DNA of 10,736 nucleotides from Halobacteriaceae archaeon Tc-Br11_E2g27 (GCA_001564135.1 LKNH01000062.1:1-10736); one strand, 5' to 3'; shown: positions 1 through 7,389, numbered from the stretch's first letter. Numbers and translations are program-made. The notes: generated by a model not told the origin, from the letters alone.

Positions 1-99
1 ATTCCACAGACTTTCGTCGACGGCGAGTTCGTCGGTGGTAGCGATATTCTGGTGGAACTGGAAGAACGCGGCGAACTCGAAGAAACGTTGCAGGTCTGA
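1..99 (+). CDS. Glutaredoxin family protein, C-terminal fragment (5' end outside window)
   Basis: Only the last 32 codons are present, ending in TGA at 97-99. The fragment starts IPQTFVDGEFVGGSDI and continues into an acidic helix ending LQV. The cis-proline loop (I-P-Q-T-F), the glycine pair and the following S-D, which in this family contact glutathione, match the C-terminal half of glutaredoxins, particularly the monothiol Grx4-like group. The active-site Cys motif would lie upstream of the window, so monothiol and dithiol types cannot be told apart. Glutaredoxins are cytosolic and act in thiol-disulfide exchange or iron-sulfur cluster handling; haloarchaea generally use gamma-glutamylcysteine instead of glutathione, so the cofactor may differ. 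The stop codon is one base from the stop of the convergent membrane-protein gene. Confidence 0.8.
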   Translation: MPQTFVDGEFVGGSDILVELEERGELEETLQV

Positions 100-100
100 G

Positions 101-487
101 CTAGTGGCTGCCGACTGAATCACCGTACTGAAACACCAGCCACGGAACAACCGCGCCGACGGCAATGAGGACGCCAACGGACAGGGCAAACGGAACCGTT
201 GTGAACGTATTTAATCCGAGATAGAGTGCCATCGCGACGAAGACACAGACCGAAATGACAGCGTTCTCCTGAGAGAACAGCGGTTCGTTCCGGATAATAA
301 TGAGCATCGAAACGGCCAGCAGGACGAAGATAGCTATCAGCGCGGCGGTGAACACTTGCATCGAATCGATTGCAAGTCCATACAATAATCCCAGGCCGGC
401 GAGGACGAACCCAACACCGAGGGCTGAGAGTCCAGCGAGTGCCGCATATGACCGCTCGGTTTCATCGTCGCTCACAGCCGTTGTCAT
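101..487 (-). CDS. Small four-helix integral membrane protein, function unknown
   Basis: The protein has 128 residues when read from the ATG at 487. An upstream in-frame ATG at 556 would add 23 residues, but a TATA-like element lies at 509-516, about 26 bases before 487, which fits a leaderless start at 487. A short acidic N-terminus (MTTAVSDDETERS) precedes four hydrophobic segments at about residues 15-40, 44-66, 76-93 and 97-120. Charged residues outside the first 12 are few (R66, N67, E68 between helices 2 and 3). I recognise no family and see no catalytic motif. It lies downstream of the YcaO gene on the same strand, but its own promoter makes a functional link uncertain. Its 3' end faces the glutaredoxin gene with a 1-base gap. 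Confidence 0.7.
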   Translation of the reverse strand: MTTAVSDDETERSYAALAGLSALGVGFVLAGLGLLYGLAIDSMQVFTAALIAIFVLLAVSMLIIIRNEPLFSQENAVISVCVFVAMALYLGLNTFTTVPFALSVGVLIAVGAVVPWLVFQYGDSVGSH

Positions 488-507
488 ACTACCGCTTGTC
501 AATCGTT

Positions 508-518
508 GTATAAAATAG
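508..518 (-). promoter_or_regulatory. TATA box for the small membrane-protein gene
   Basis: On the minus strand this reads CTATTTTATAC. Its centre is about 26 bases upstream of the ATG at 487, the spacing expected between a haloarchaeal TATA box and a transcription start lying at the initiation codon. This argues for a leaderless mRNA and against the longer reading frame from 556. The element lies downstream of the YcaO stop at 572. Confidence 0.55.
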
Positions 519-571
519 TTGGACCACTGTTGCAGAGCCGTTCCAGCGCAAGCCACTGGCGGAAACCGAAC

Positions 572-2269
572 TTACGGGAACGGATGATGTTCCCGTCCCA
601 GAAGCGGCTTGAATCCGAGGTCTTCGGGAACCGTTGTTGCTCGCTCGCCGAAATACGGCTCGCCGAAACAGAGCGGCTGTGCCTGTGGAACGACGACGCG
701 AACGGCTTCAAATCCGAGCTGGGCCACGTCACGAGTTGTCGTCCGGGAGGCATAGGGGGTCAGTCCCGCATCCGCCACGCGGTCGAGGACTGCCTCCAGT
801 TCGGCCACGCCTTCTGGAGCGTCGTCGGTTCCCACTGACCCGGCCGGAACCTGTGTCTCAGTGTCGATAAACCCAGCCGCTTCACCCGGTGACTGGGCAT
901 ACTCCCCAATTTTCCCCATCGCGTTCTGCGCTTGCTCTGGGCCCATGCCCCGTAGCTCCATCCAGTTCTGGAGGGCTTCACACAGCGCCGAGAGTGCTGC
1001 CGAAACCACGTCGAGGTCGGCATCGGAGCCAAACGCAATCTGTGGCCACTCTTCACCTTCGACGGCGACAGCGACAACTGGAACATCGACATCCTGGGTG
1101 AGCAAGACCGCTGTCACGTCAAGCGCCTCTGAATCCGCCCGGCGACAGAGCTGTTCGTAGGTCTCGTCCTCGATAACGAGTTCGAGCGGATCAAAGGTCG
1201 AGTGCCAGGCAAGCATCGTTGCATCGCGTTCGAGCACTTCGTACAGTCCGGAGAGAATGGCCTCGACGCTACTGTTGCCGAATCCGAGGCCGGTGGTGAT
1301 TGCCGGTCGATACCGCTTTTCAGGTGGTGGGTAGTGGATAAACTCCGCAGGGAGGGCAACCGCCTCCTCGGTATGGAGGTTCTCGCCGGTCGTCCACGGA
1401 ATCTCCTCGTTCTGTGGGTCGGTCTGGCAGACAAACTGGTCTGGGCCGACAGCGTTTCCCAGCCCGCTGGGTCGGGCGCGCTTGAACGAATCGGTGTGAT
1501 AGATACCCGCGCAGTACCGTTCCATCCCTTCCCCGAGGGCTTTCATGAACGCGCTGTTCCAGTCAGGAGCGACACCGGCGGCGTCGCGGGCGGCGCTGAC
1601 ATCGCTAAACCCGCTCGTGTCGCTTACCCGGGCAAGGTAGTACGGCACTGGAAAGGATTCCGCCTCGCCGACCTCCTGTACGATGCCGAACTGGTCATCC
1701 AGTGCCCGTTCCGCTCGTGCGAGGGATTCCTCGACCGTGCGGTCGGTATACTCGCGGTCAAGGGTTCCGCTCTGCCCATCGTCGCATGTACAGTTCGGCA
1801 GCGGGAGAAACTCGCGTTCGGTGAAGGGAACCACAACGACGCGACCGAAAATGTCTGCATCACCAGTGACATACCGGGCAGCCTCGCGGCCGGCAACCGC
1901 TCCGGCAAAGCGAGTTGTGTGTGGTGAGGGCGCTGCAGCCGGGTCAGCCTGTGGGTCGAGATTCGCGTTCACTCGCCCACTCAAACACTCATAACAGCTT
2001 GTTTTCGGGTCGAATCCGGCGACGGCAGCGTCGACGATTGGAATTCCACCAACCCCACCAAGTTCGACGGCCAGCCACCGTGTCCCGGTCGCGAGAGCCT
2101 GTTCGTTTGCTCGCTCGAAAACGGTCTCGCCAACCTGTCCGATGACGACCGTCAGCTCCGTCTCGCCGAACGTTTCGACGCGCTCTTCGGTCGTCTCGAC
2201 GCCAACATCTTCGAGTGCCTGCTCGACAGCGCCCGCGGCGGGGCCCGAGCCGACGATACCAACAGTCAT
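572..2269 (-). CDS. Fused E1-like/YcaO protein (TOMM cyclodehydratase-like C-D fusion)
   Basis: This 565-residue protein has two parts. Residues 1-170 resemble the E1/ThiF-like C-protein of azoline-forming cyclodehydratases: a Rossmann-like start (IVGSGPAA) and four cysteines in two pairs (C92/C95 in CYEC, C160/C162 in CTC) suited to zinc binding. Residues about 175-565 are a YcaO domain with the usual ATP/Mg-binding acidic motifs: GEGMERYC (E247, E250, R251), SSVEAIL followed by YEVLERD (E336, E344, E347, R348, D349), and LQNWME (Q434, E438). It ends in HHPFP, a variant of the proline-rich C-terminus typical of azoline-forming YcaO enzymes. In characterised systems such fusions use ATP to cyclise Cys, Ser or Thr side chains of a precursor peptide into thiazolines or oxazolines. 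Here no clear precursor or flavin dehydrogenase is nearby, so the substrate is unknown. The gene starts 51 bases after aroE on the same strand. A CTTTTTG run about 26 bases before the ATG may be a weak TATA element or an aroE terminator. Confidence 0.85.
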   Translation of the reverse strand: MTVGIVGSGPAAGAVEQALEDVGVETTEERVETFGETELTVVIGQVGETVFERANEQALATGTRWLAVELGGVGGIPIVDAAVAGFDPKTSCYECLSGRVNANLDPQADPAAAPSPHTTRFAGAVAGREAARYVTGDADIFGRVVVVPFTEREFLPLPNCTCDDGQSGTLDREYTDRTVEESLARAERALDDQFGIVQEVGEAESFPVPYYLARVSDTSGFSDVSAARDAAGVAPDWNSAFMKALGEGMERYCAGIYHTDSFKRARPSGLGNAVGPDQFVCQTDPQNEEIPWTTGENLHTEEAVALPAEFIHYPPPEKRYRPAITTGLGFGNSSVEAILSGLYEVLERDATMLAWHSTFDPLELVIEDETYEQLCRRADSEALDVTAVLLTQDVDVPVVAVAVEGEEWPQIAFGSDADLDVVSAALSALCEALQNWMELRGMGPEQAQNAMGKIGEYAQSPGEAAGFIDTETQVPAGSVGTDDAPEGVAELEAVLDRVADAGLTPYASRTTTRDVAQLGFEAVRVVVPQAQPLCFGEPYFGERATTVPEDLGFKPLLGREHHPFP

Positions 2270-2291
2270 ACTCGGTGCGTCGGGCGGCGGG

Positions 2292-2300
2292 GCAAAAAGT
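2292..2300 (-). promoter_or_regulatory. T-run between aroE and the YcaO gene: weak TATA or terminator
   Basis: The minus strand reads a T5 tract flanked by G/C-rich sequence in the 51-base gap between the two genes. It is centred about 26 bases before the YcaO start, right for a leaderless promoter, but it is a poor TATA match. A T-run is also a typical archaeal termination signal, so it could end aroE transcripts. Neither role can be settled from sequence. Confidence 0.25.
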
Positions 2301-2320
2301 CTGTGCTCGTCAGGGCGATG

Positions 2321-3136
2321 TCACAGGTTTGCCCTGAGTGCCTCGTTCATCGCGTCGACTGGCGCACTCTCATCCGTCCACCGTTCGAACGCCTCGACAC
2401 CCTGAAAGAGCAACATCCACGCACCGTCGATGGTCGTCGCGCCAGCCTCGCTGGCCTCGCGGAGCAATCGCGTTTCCAGTGGACTGTAGACCGCATCGAG
2501 GACGGCGAGGTCGCCGTGGAGAGCAGCCTGTGGAATCGGCGAGCGGTCTTCTTTCATGCCGACGCTCGTTGCGTTGATGAGGATATCCGTGTCGGGCACG
2601 ACGGTATCCAGTGAGTCCAATCCGCCAGCCGTTGCATTTCCAATCGTATCGCTCTCAGTGACTGCCGTAGCAAGTTTCTGTGCTTTTGACTCGGTCCGGT
2701 TAATAATCGTGACAGCTACTCCTTCATCAGCCAGTGCGAACGCTGCTGCTCGGCCTGCTCCTCCGGCCCCGACGACGACCGCACGACCCGACAACGTCAC
2801 GCCGTGGTGTTCGAAAGAGCGAATCACGCCTGCTGCATCCGTATTATAGCCCGTCGGCGGGTCGGTCGAGAAATCAATGGTATTGACGGCACCAATTCGG
2901 GCAGCGAGCGGGTCCGGGTCGACGGCCGACAGTACATCCTCCTTGAACGGGATGGTGACGTTGAGTCCGCGAACACCGAGGGTTGCGGCACTTTCGACGG
3001 CCGCAACGGCACCGTCTTTCGGTGGCTCGAAGGTCACGTATTTGGCATCGATACCGAGTGCGTCATACCCCGCTTCGTGCATCGGCGGCGAGAGCGAGTG
3101 TCCGACCGGATTCCCAATCAGCCCGTAGACGTTCAT
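2321..3136 (-). CDS. aroE: Shikimate dehydrogenase (NADP-dependent)
   Basis: This complete 271-residue cytosolic enzyme reduces 3-dehydroshikimate to shikimate in aromatic amino acid biosynthesis. The N-terminal substrate domain shows IGNPVGHSLSP (S14 and S16 bind shikimate), NVTIPFK with the catalytic Lys65, GAVNTI with N85, and GYNTDAAG with catalytic Asp100. The cofactor domain has the glycine loop GAGGAG (123-128) and NRT (146-148), the basic patch typical of NADP preference, followed by INATSVGM and, near the C-terminus, GAWMLLFQG with the conserved Gln. Length and motif order match the family with nothing missing. The start at 3136 gives the canonical N-terminus VYGLIGNP. A palindrome overlapping the likely TATA region lies just upstream. 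The YcaO gene follows after 51 bases and may be cotranscribed. Confidence 0.95.
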   Translation of the reverse strand: MNVYGLIGNPVGHSLSPPMHEAGYDALGIDAKYVTFEPPKDGAVAAVESAATLGVRGLNVTIPFKEDVLSAVDPDPLAARIGAVNTIDFSTDPPTGYNTDAAGVIRSFEHHGVTLSGRAVVVGAGGAGRAAAFALADEGVAVTIINRTESKAQKLATAVTESDTIGNATAGGLDSLDTVVPDTDILINATSVGMKEDRSPIPQAALHGDLAVLDAVYSPLETRLLREASEAGATTIDGAWMLLFQGVEAFERWTDESAPVDAMNEALRANL

Positions 3137-3152
3137 ATCCGTTGCTGGCAGG

Positions 3153-3175
3153 GAACGGACCTAAATGGTCCGTTC
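3153..3175 (-). promoter_or_regulatory. Perfect 9-bp inverted repeat bracketing the probable aroE TATA box
   Basis: The plus strand has GAACGGACC, then the five bases TAAAT, then GGTCCGTTC; the arms are perfect reverse complements. On the minus strand the spacer reads ATTTA and is centred 28 bases before the aroE ATG, where a leaderless haloarchaeal gene should have its TATA box. A dimeric repressor bound here would block TBP. An RNA hairpin is less likely, since with a leaderless start the site would not be transcribed with aroE, although a transcript reading through from the upstream channel gene could form it. Confidence 0.5.
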
Positions 3176-3192
3176 GATAGTTGTCTTATCTG

Positions 3193-3213
3193 TAACTTGT
3201 ATGCTAACTTGTA
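3193..3213. repeat. Tandem 9-bp direct repeat upstream of aroE
   Basis: The plus strand reads TAACTTGTA twice, at 3193-3201 and 3205-3213, separated by TGC. The period is 12 bp, about one helical turn, so both copies face nearly the same side of the DNA. The repeats lie about 57-77 bases upstream of the aroE start, beyond its TATA region, a position suited to an activator. The rest of the 229-base gap between aroE and the channel gene shows no convincing gene. Confidence 0.35.
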
Positions 3214-3365
3214 ATTCTGAGAGAAACTGGCTGCTGAATGGAGCGGTTCCCTGTAAGACGGCGGCTTTTTTGTCTCCGAGATGTTGGACTGACTGCTCGC
3301 TGAGCCTGTGAACTGAGTATTGATTTGCCCATCTACTGGAGTTGGTATCGGCGTGGCTTATCCTC

Positions 3366-5039
3366 TCAACGTTCTATCCCTGCGATAAATCTCTCAAGTC
3401 GGTTCCGGGATTCTTCGCTCCCAGCAATGATGAGGACGTCGCTTTCTTCAACAACGAAATTTGCACCGATGTCAGTGAGCACGTTCCCGTCCCGTTCAAC
3501 CGCGACGACTGTACAGCCGGTTTGTTCACGTAAGTCGAGGTCTCCCAGACTCCTGCCGACGAAGGCGGGTGTTGCTCTCCTGACGAACCCGAAATCAACA
3601 TCGGGAGTCAGAATCTCCTCTTTTTCAATAAGCAGTGACGCCAGACTTTCGCCAGTTACGTTCGCCAACGAGAGCACGAAATCTGCCCCTGCATTATAGA
3701 GTTTCTGGACGCTGTCCTCATCGTCTGCACGAGCAATAACCTCTACATCCGGTGCGAGCTCGTTGAGTATCAGTGTTGCAAAGATTGTCGGTGTGTCTTC
3801 GTCGAGCGAAAGCACCACAGCGCGTGCATTCCTGACATCTGCACGCAGGAACGTCTCCGGGTCGGTAATATCACCGACAACATCGACTCCCTCTTTGGAT
3901 TCGATGTCAATCGTCGTCACGGCGATGCCTTCTGTCTGGAGGGCATCCACAATTGACCGGCCGACTGTTCCGTATCCACAGACCACGACGCGGGGTTCGT
4001 GGTCTTCGGGTGATGGAATTAGCCGCGTTTCTACATCCTGTAAATCGCCGTGTTCGCCAGCAACTAGCAGGATTGTGTGGTCTTCGATGACGGTGTCCGG
4101 GTCGGGTGTGACGACGAACTTCCCGCCAAGCCACGCTCCGACAATGGTGATACCCATTCGGTCAAAGACTCTGGCCTCCCGAAATGACTGCCCAACGAGG
4201 TTGCTGCCCTTCTCAATCAGCAGTTCCGTGATCTGGAGGTCGCTCTCCGCCTCGATTGCCTGCTGAAGCTTTTCTGCATACGTGCCTGATGCGCGAAGCC
4301 CGAGACTTTTTCCCAGGAGTTGTCGTGCCGAGACGATGTCGTCGGCTCCCGCGTATCGGTGATAGGCTTCTACTGTCTGTTCTCTGATGACGCTAATCGT
4401 CCGGAGCTCCGGGTTGACCTGCTTGGCGGAAAGCATTATCGTGGGATTCGCCTCGTCGCCAATATCAGCAACCAGGGCTTTCGCGTGGCCAGCATTCGCT
4501 GCCCGGTACGTATCGACAGCCTCCAAGTCCCCCACTATTGCGTTAACCCCCTGTTCGTTCAACTCCGTCACCAGGTCAGGGTCGGAATCGATGTACAGAT
4601 ATGGGATATCAACGGCTTCGAGTTCTGCGTGTAGCACCTCATCCTGGGCGGAGTGACCACAGATAATCACGTGGTCGGTCAGGTTACTGGACGTTGGCGG
4701 CCGGGTCTGGAAGGCCTGCCGGAACAACGGTACCGCATACAGTGGGATGGCGAGAAAGACCAGCAGGACGCCCGAGAGGTTCATCAGGACGACCAGTAAT
4801 GCAAGTGCGTCGCTCTCCCGCCAGAGGTCCGTATCACCGCCGAACCCTGCCGTTGTTAATGCCTCGATAACGACCTGCAATGCTTGAAAAAGCGAAATTT
4901 CTTCCTCTACGAACGTCCACAGTGCCCACTGGTAAATGTAGGTGTAGATGATGACGAGTCCCGCGATGGTGGTTACTGTGAGTGCGATTCGGCGCTGCCA
5001 GTTGGTATCCGCCTCAATTGTAGTCGAGTTCGTACTCAT
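3366..5039 (-). CDS. Two-helix ion channel with tandem RCK (TrkA_N/TrkA_C) domains, probably potassium
   Basis: This 557-residue protein begins with a pore module: TM1 at about residues 17-36, a pore helix and filter at 50-69, and TM2 at about 79-103. Two RCK units follow: TrkA_N 122-235 with TrkA_C about 265-341, then TrkA_N 349-462 with TrkA_C about 475-555. This is the MthK/GsuK-like plan of a ligand-gated potassium channel, with a covalent pair of RCK domains per subunit. The filter region reads LTTAGFGGD (61-69) in place of TVGYGD. The second RCK unit has an intact dinucleotide loop (CGYGTVGRS, with acidic D378 after beta-2), whereas the first reads CGHSAQDE and lacks the glycines. The start overlaps the permease stop by 4 bases (ATGA), so the two are translationally coupled. 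Ion selectivity is inferred, and the filter leaves some doubt. No clear terminator follows the stop. Confidence 0.85.
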   Translation of the reverse strand: MSTNSTTIEADTNWQRRIALTVTTIAGLVIIYTYIYQWALWTFVEEEISLFQALQVVIEALTTAGFGGDTDLWRESDALALLVVLMNLSGVLLVFLAIPLYAVPLFRQAFQTRPPTSSNLTDHVIICGHSAQDEVLHAELEAVDIPYLYIDSDPDLVTELNEQGVNAIVGDLEAVDTYRAANAGHAKALVADIGDEANPTIMLSAKQVNPELRTISVIREQTVEAYHRYAGADDIVSARQLLGKSLGLRASGTYAEKLQQAIEAESDLQITELLIEKGSNLVGQSFREARVFDRMGITIVGAWLGGKFVVTPDPDTVIEDHTILLVAGEHGDLQDVETRLIPSPEDHEPRVVVCGYGTVGRSIVDALQTEGIAVTTIDIESKEGVDVVGDITDPETFLRADVRNARAVVLSLDEDTPTIFATLILNELAPDVEVIARADDEDSVQKLYNAGADFVLSLANVTGESLASLLIEKEEILTPDVDFGFVRRATPAFVGRSLGDLDLREQTGCTVVAVERDGNVLTDIGANFVVEESDVLIIAGSEESRNRLERFIAGIER

Positions 5040-7306
5040 GCCAGTGATGCGATGCGGTTAATAATTGCAGACCGGAGTGAACGCCGGGTTGGTTCCCCAC
5101 TTCGGGTGAGAACAATCGTGCCAGAGGCCTGCTCTCCGATGGTATCTGGAATCGCACCAGAGAGGATACGTTCGACAGAACTCACCCGTGACACACCAAG
5201 GACAGTCGTGTCGTACCCCTGGGCGATTGAGACGAGTTCTGACGCGATATCGTCGGTGACGATGACATCCGAGTCGTAGTCTTCAACACCTGCTGTCTGG
5301 GCCGTCTCCTCGATGAGTGACTGCCCGCGTTCGACCACATCTGCCTGGTCTTCGTCTTCGGTACGTTGCTGGACGTTCACCAGGGTAAGCGAAGCTCCTT
5401 TCTCTGCACGGACGAACGCTGCTGCCTTTTTAACGGCGACACCCGAGTACGGGCCTTCACCGACGAACACGACTACGTCTCCGACAGCTTCGTCACCCTG
5501 TCTCACCAGTGTGACTTCGCACGGAGCGCGTTCGATGATCTTGTCGATATTCGAGCCGAGGACGCGCTCCCGCCGTTTGCGTGTTCCCGACCAGCCCATA
5601 ACAACGTCGTCGGCTTCCTCCTGCTCGATTATCCGCAGGATCGTTTCGCCAACGTCCCGGCCGACGACTGCCCGAGTCCGCAGACCAACGCCGAGTTCCT
5701 GGGCGATGTCTTCGGCCTGTTCAAGCAATTCTTGCTGTCGTTTGATGCGTTCCTGCTCGTAGCTAACTTCTTGAGCGAGCGAGGTTTGGTCTGGAACCGT
5801 AATGATGTTCGCGGCGATTATCTCTGCGTCACGGTCCTGCCGTGCAGCCGAGGCTGCCGCGAGACGGAGTAGTCCCCGCTCGGTGGCCGGATTCGCAACC
5901 GGGACGACAATTCGGTATGGCGTTTCCGTTTCTGTGTCCGCTGTCGGCTCAACGGTGTCGATCAGTTCTTCGGCCATGAGGCCCGTCCGGTCGACGCGCG
6001 TTCGGCCGTAGAAGTAATACCACAGTCCACCGACGACTGCGATGCCAACACCGCCAATCTGCGGGAGAGGATCCATCTGTGTGAGGATGAATATCCCGGA
6101 GAAGACCCCGAAAATCTGCATCCAGGGATACAGGGGGGAGCGGAACCCGGGGTCGTACCACTCGGGGTCCCGTCGACGAAACGCCATGAGCGAGAGACAG
6201 ACCAGAATGTAGACGACGATCTGGAACGCGCCAGCGGTCTTGGCGATATCCTCGACAGGCAATGCAATGATGATAAACAACATCGCGCCGCCGGTCGTGA
6301 GAATTGCCGTGGTCGGTGTTCGGAACCGGCTGCTGACAGTCGCGAATACCTCCGGGAGGAGGTTATCACGGCTCAATGCGAACGGGTAGCGCGACGCGGT
6401 GAGGATGCCCGCGTTGGCGGTGCTTATCAACGCGAACATCGCGGCAATGACGATAGCAACGACCATCAGGAATCCAAGTCCGACCACCTCGACGACGGCC
6501 ACGACCGGGATGTTCTCCCACTCATCGGTCAGGAGCATCTCTGGTTCGACGACACCGACGATGATGGCGACAATAAGTGCATACAGTGCGGTCGTGAGAG
6601 CGAGCGACAACAACAGCCCCAGCGGGAGGTTCCGCCCGGGATTTTCGATCTCCTCGGCGACTGCGGCGACCTTGGTAACGCCACCGTAGGAAATCAGGAC
6701 GGTCGCGGTCGCTGCGAACAGACCGGCAGTCCCCTCGGAGAAGAATCCGTCGACGCTACCGCCGTACAGCGTCGTATTGACGCTGCCACCGGTGAGTGCG
6801 ACGAAGCCACCCAGGATGAACAGCATAATCAACACGAGGATCTTCTGTAACCCGCCTGTTTGCTTGACCCCAACGACGTTGACGCTAATCAGGAACGCCC
6901 CGATGAGGACTGCAAGGACTCTCAGTTCGGTCTCTGTCATCGTCACACCGAAACTCGAAAGGACAGGTTCGAGGTAGAACATTCCCCCGAATAGGGCAAG
7001 CGCCCCTTTGAACATCAACATGAGCCAGGTTCCCAGCCCAGCAATCGTCCCTGCACTAGGGCCTATCCCCCGTTCGATGAAAATGTAATCTCCTCCGGCC
7101 TCGGGCATTGCCGTACCGAGTTCCGCAATACTGACTGCTGCTGGGAGCACAAGCACGGCAGCGATAATGAAGGCAAGAATGACGGACGGACCGGCCTCAG
7201 CCATTGCTAATCCCGGGAGGATGAAGATACCACTGCCGATCATCGCACCCATACTGATCGCCACAACCGAGGGCAGCCCAAGGTCGCGTTCGAGTTCTTC
7301 TGACAT
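5036..7306 (-). CDS. APC-family amino acid permease fused to two UspA domains
   Basis: Residues 1-435 form an APC-superfamily transporter with about twelve hydrophobic segments. TM1 carries the unwound substrate-site motif MIGSGIFILPG (22-32), and the loop AEEIENPGRNLP (217-228) is typical of amino acid/cation symporters. A linker leads to UspA domain 1 (about 463-602), with an exact G-x2-G-x9-G-S nucleotide motif (G571, G574, G584, S585), and UspA domain 2 (about 609-735), where the same region reads GVSR then SGA and the second glycine is lost. The protein probably sits in the cytoplasmic membrane with both UspA domains inside, where ATP or another nucleotide may modulate uptake; the substrate cannot be read from sequence. 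It is the first gene of an operon with the channel. Its TATA element at 7381-7387 implies a leader of about 50 bases, unlike the leaderless genes around it. Confidence 0.88.
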   Translation of the reverse strand: MSEELERDLGLPSVVAISMGAMIGSGIFILPGLAMAEAGPSVILAFIIAAVLVLPAAVSIAELGTAMPEAGGDYIFIERGIGPSAGTIAGLGTWLMLMFKGALALFGGMFYLEPVLSSFGVTMTETELRVLAVLIGAFLISVNVVGVKQTGGLQKILVLIMLFILGGFVALTGGSVNTTLYGGSVDGFFSEGTAGLFAATATVLISYGGVTKVAAVAEEIENPGRNLPLGLLLSLALTTALYALIVAIIVGVVEPEMLLTDEWENIPVVAVVEVVGLGFLMVVAIVIAAMFALISTANAGILTASRYPFALSRDNLLPEVFATVSSRFRTPTTAILTTGGAMLFIIIALPVEDIAKTAGAFQIVVYILVCLSLMAFRRRDPEWYDPGFRSPLYPWMQIFGVFSGIFILTQMDPLPQIGGVGIAVVGGLWYYFYGRTRVDRTGLMAEELIDTVEPTADTETETPYRIVVPVANPATERGLLRLAAASAARQDRDAEIIAANIITVPDQTSLAQEVSYEQERIKRQQELLEQAEDIAQELGVGLRTRAVVGRDVGETILRIIEQEEADDVVMGWSGTRKRRERVLGSNIDKIIERAPCEVTLVRQGDEAVGDVVVFVGEGPYSGVAVKKAAAFVRAEKGASLTLVNVQQRTEDEDQADVVERGQSLIEETAQTAGVEDYDSDVIVTDDIASELVSIAQGYDTTVLGVSRVSSVERILSGAIPDTIGEQASGTIVLTRSGEPTRRSLRSAIINRIASLA

Positions 7307-7356
7307 GATTTCTGTTACGCTCGTTCGCTACCGGCTCTCTGCTGGGACACGGATTA

Positions 7357-7389
7357 CTGTGCATTTCCCAAGCACAGACATATAATACT
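7357..7389 (-). promoter_or_regulatory. Promoter and candidate operator of the permease-channel operon
   Basis: The minus strand contains AGTATTATATGT, with TATTATA at 7381-7387, predicting transcription start near 7358 and a leader of about 50 bases. Immediately downstream lies a perfect 6-bp inverted repeat, CTGTGC (7357-7362) and GCACAG (7372-7377), with a 9-base spacer. It occupies the gap between TATA and start site, where a bound repressor would exclude RNA polymerase. The divergently encoded Lrp-like protein is the obvious candidate to bind it. Confidence 0.45.

Noticed and set aside
1202..1927. Plus-strand ORF of 241 codons opposite the YcaO gene.
   Set aside because: It lies entirely antisense to a protein with clear family motifs; its own translation shows no domain. 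Long antisense frames are common in GC-rich coding DNA.
3253..3274. Plus-strand GACGGCGGC followed by a T6 run, resembling a terminator.
   Set aside because: No plus-strand gene ends upstream of it, and the short AGAC/GTCT flanks form no stable stem; on the minus strand the tract is A-rich and would not terminate the channel gene.
3204..3332. Minus-strand 42-codon ORF (begins MGKSILSSQAQ) between the channel gene and aroE, rich in Ser/Thr; considered as a YcaO precursor peptide.
   Set aside because: It has nine basic and no acidic residues, which is atypical for a haloarchaeal protein, no Cys, and no leader/core division; its end overlaps the direct repeat. It is most likely chance.
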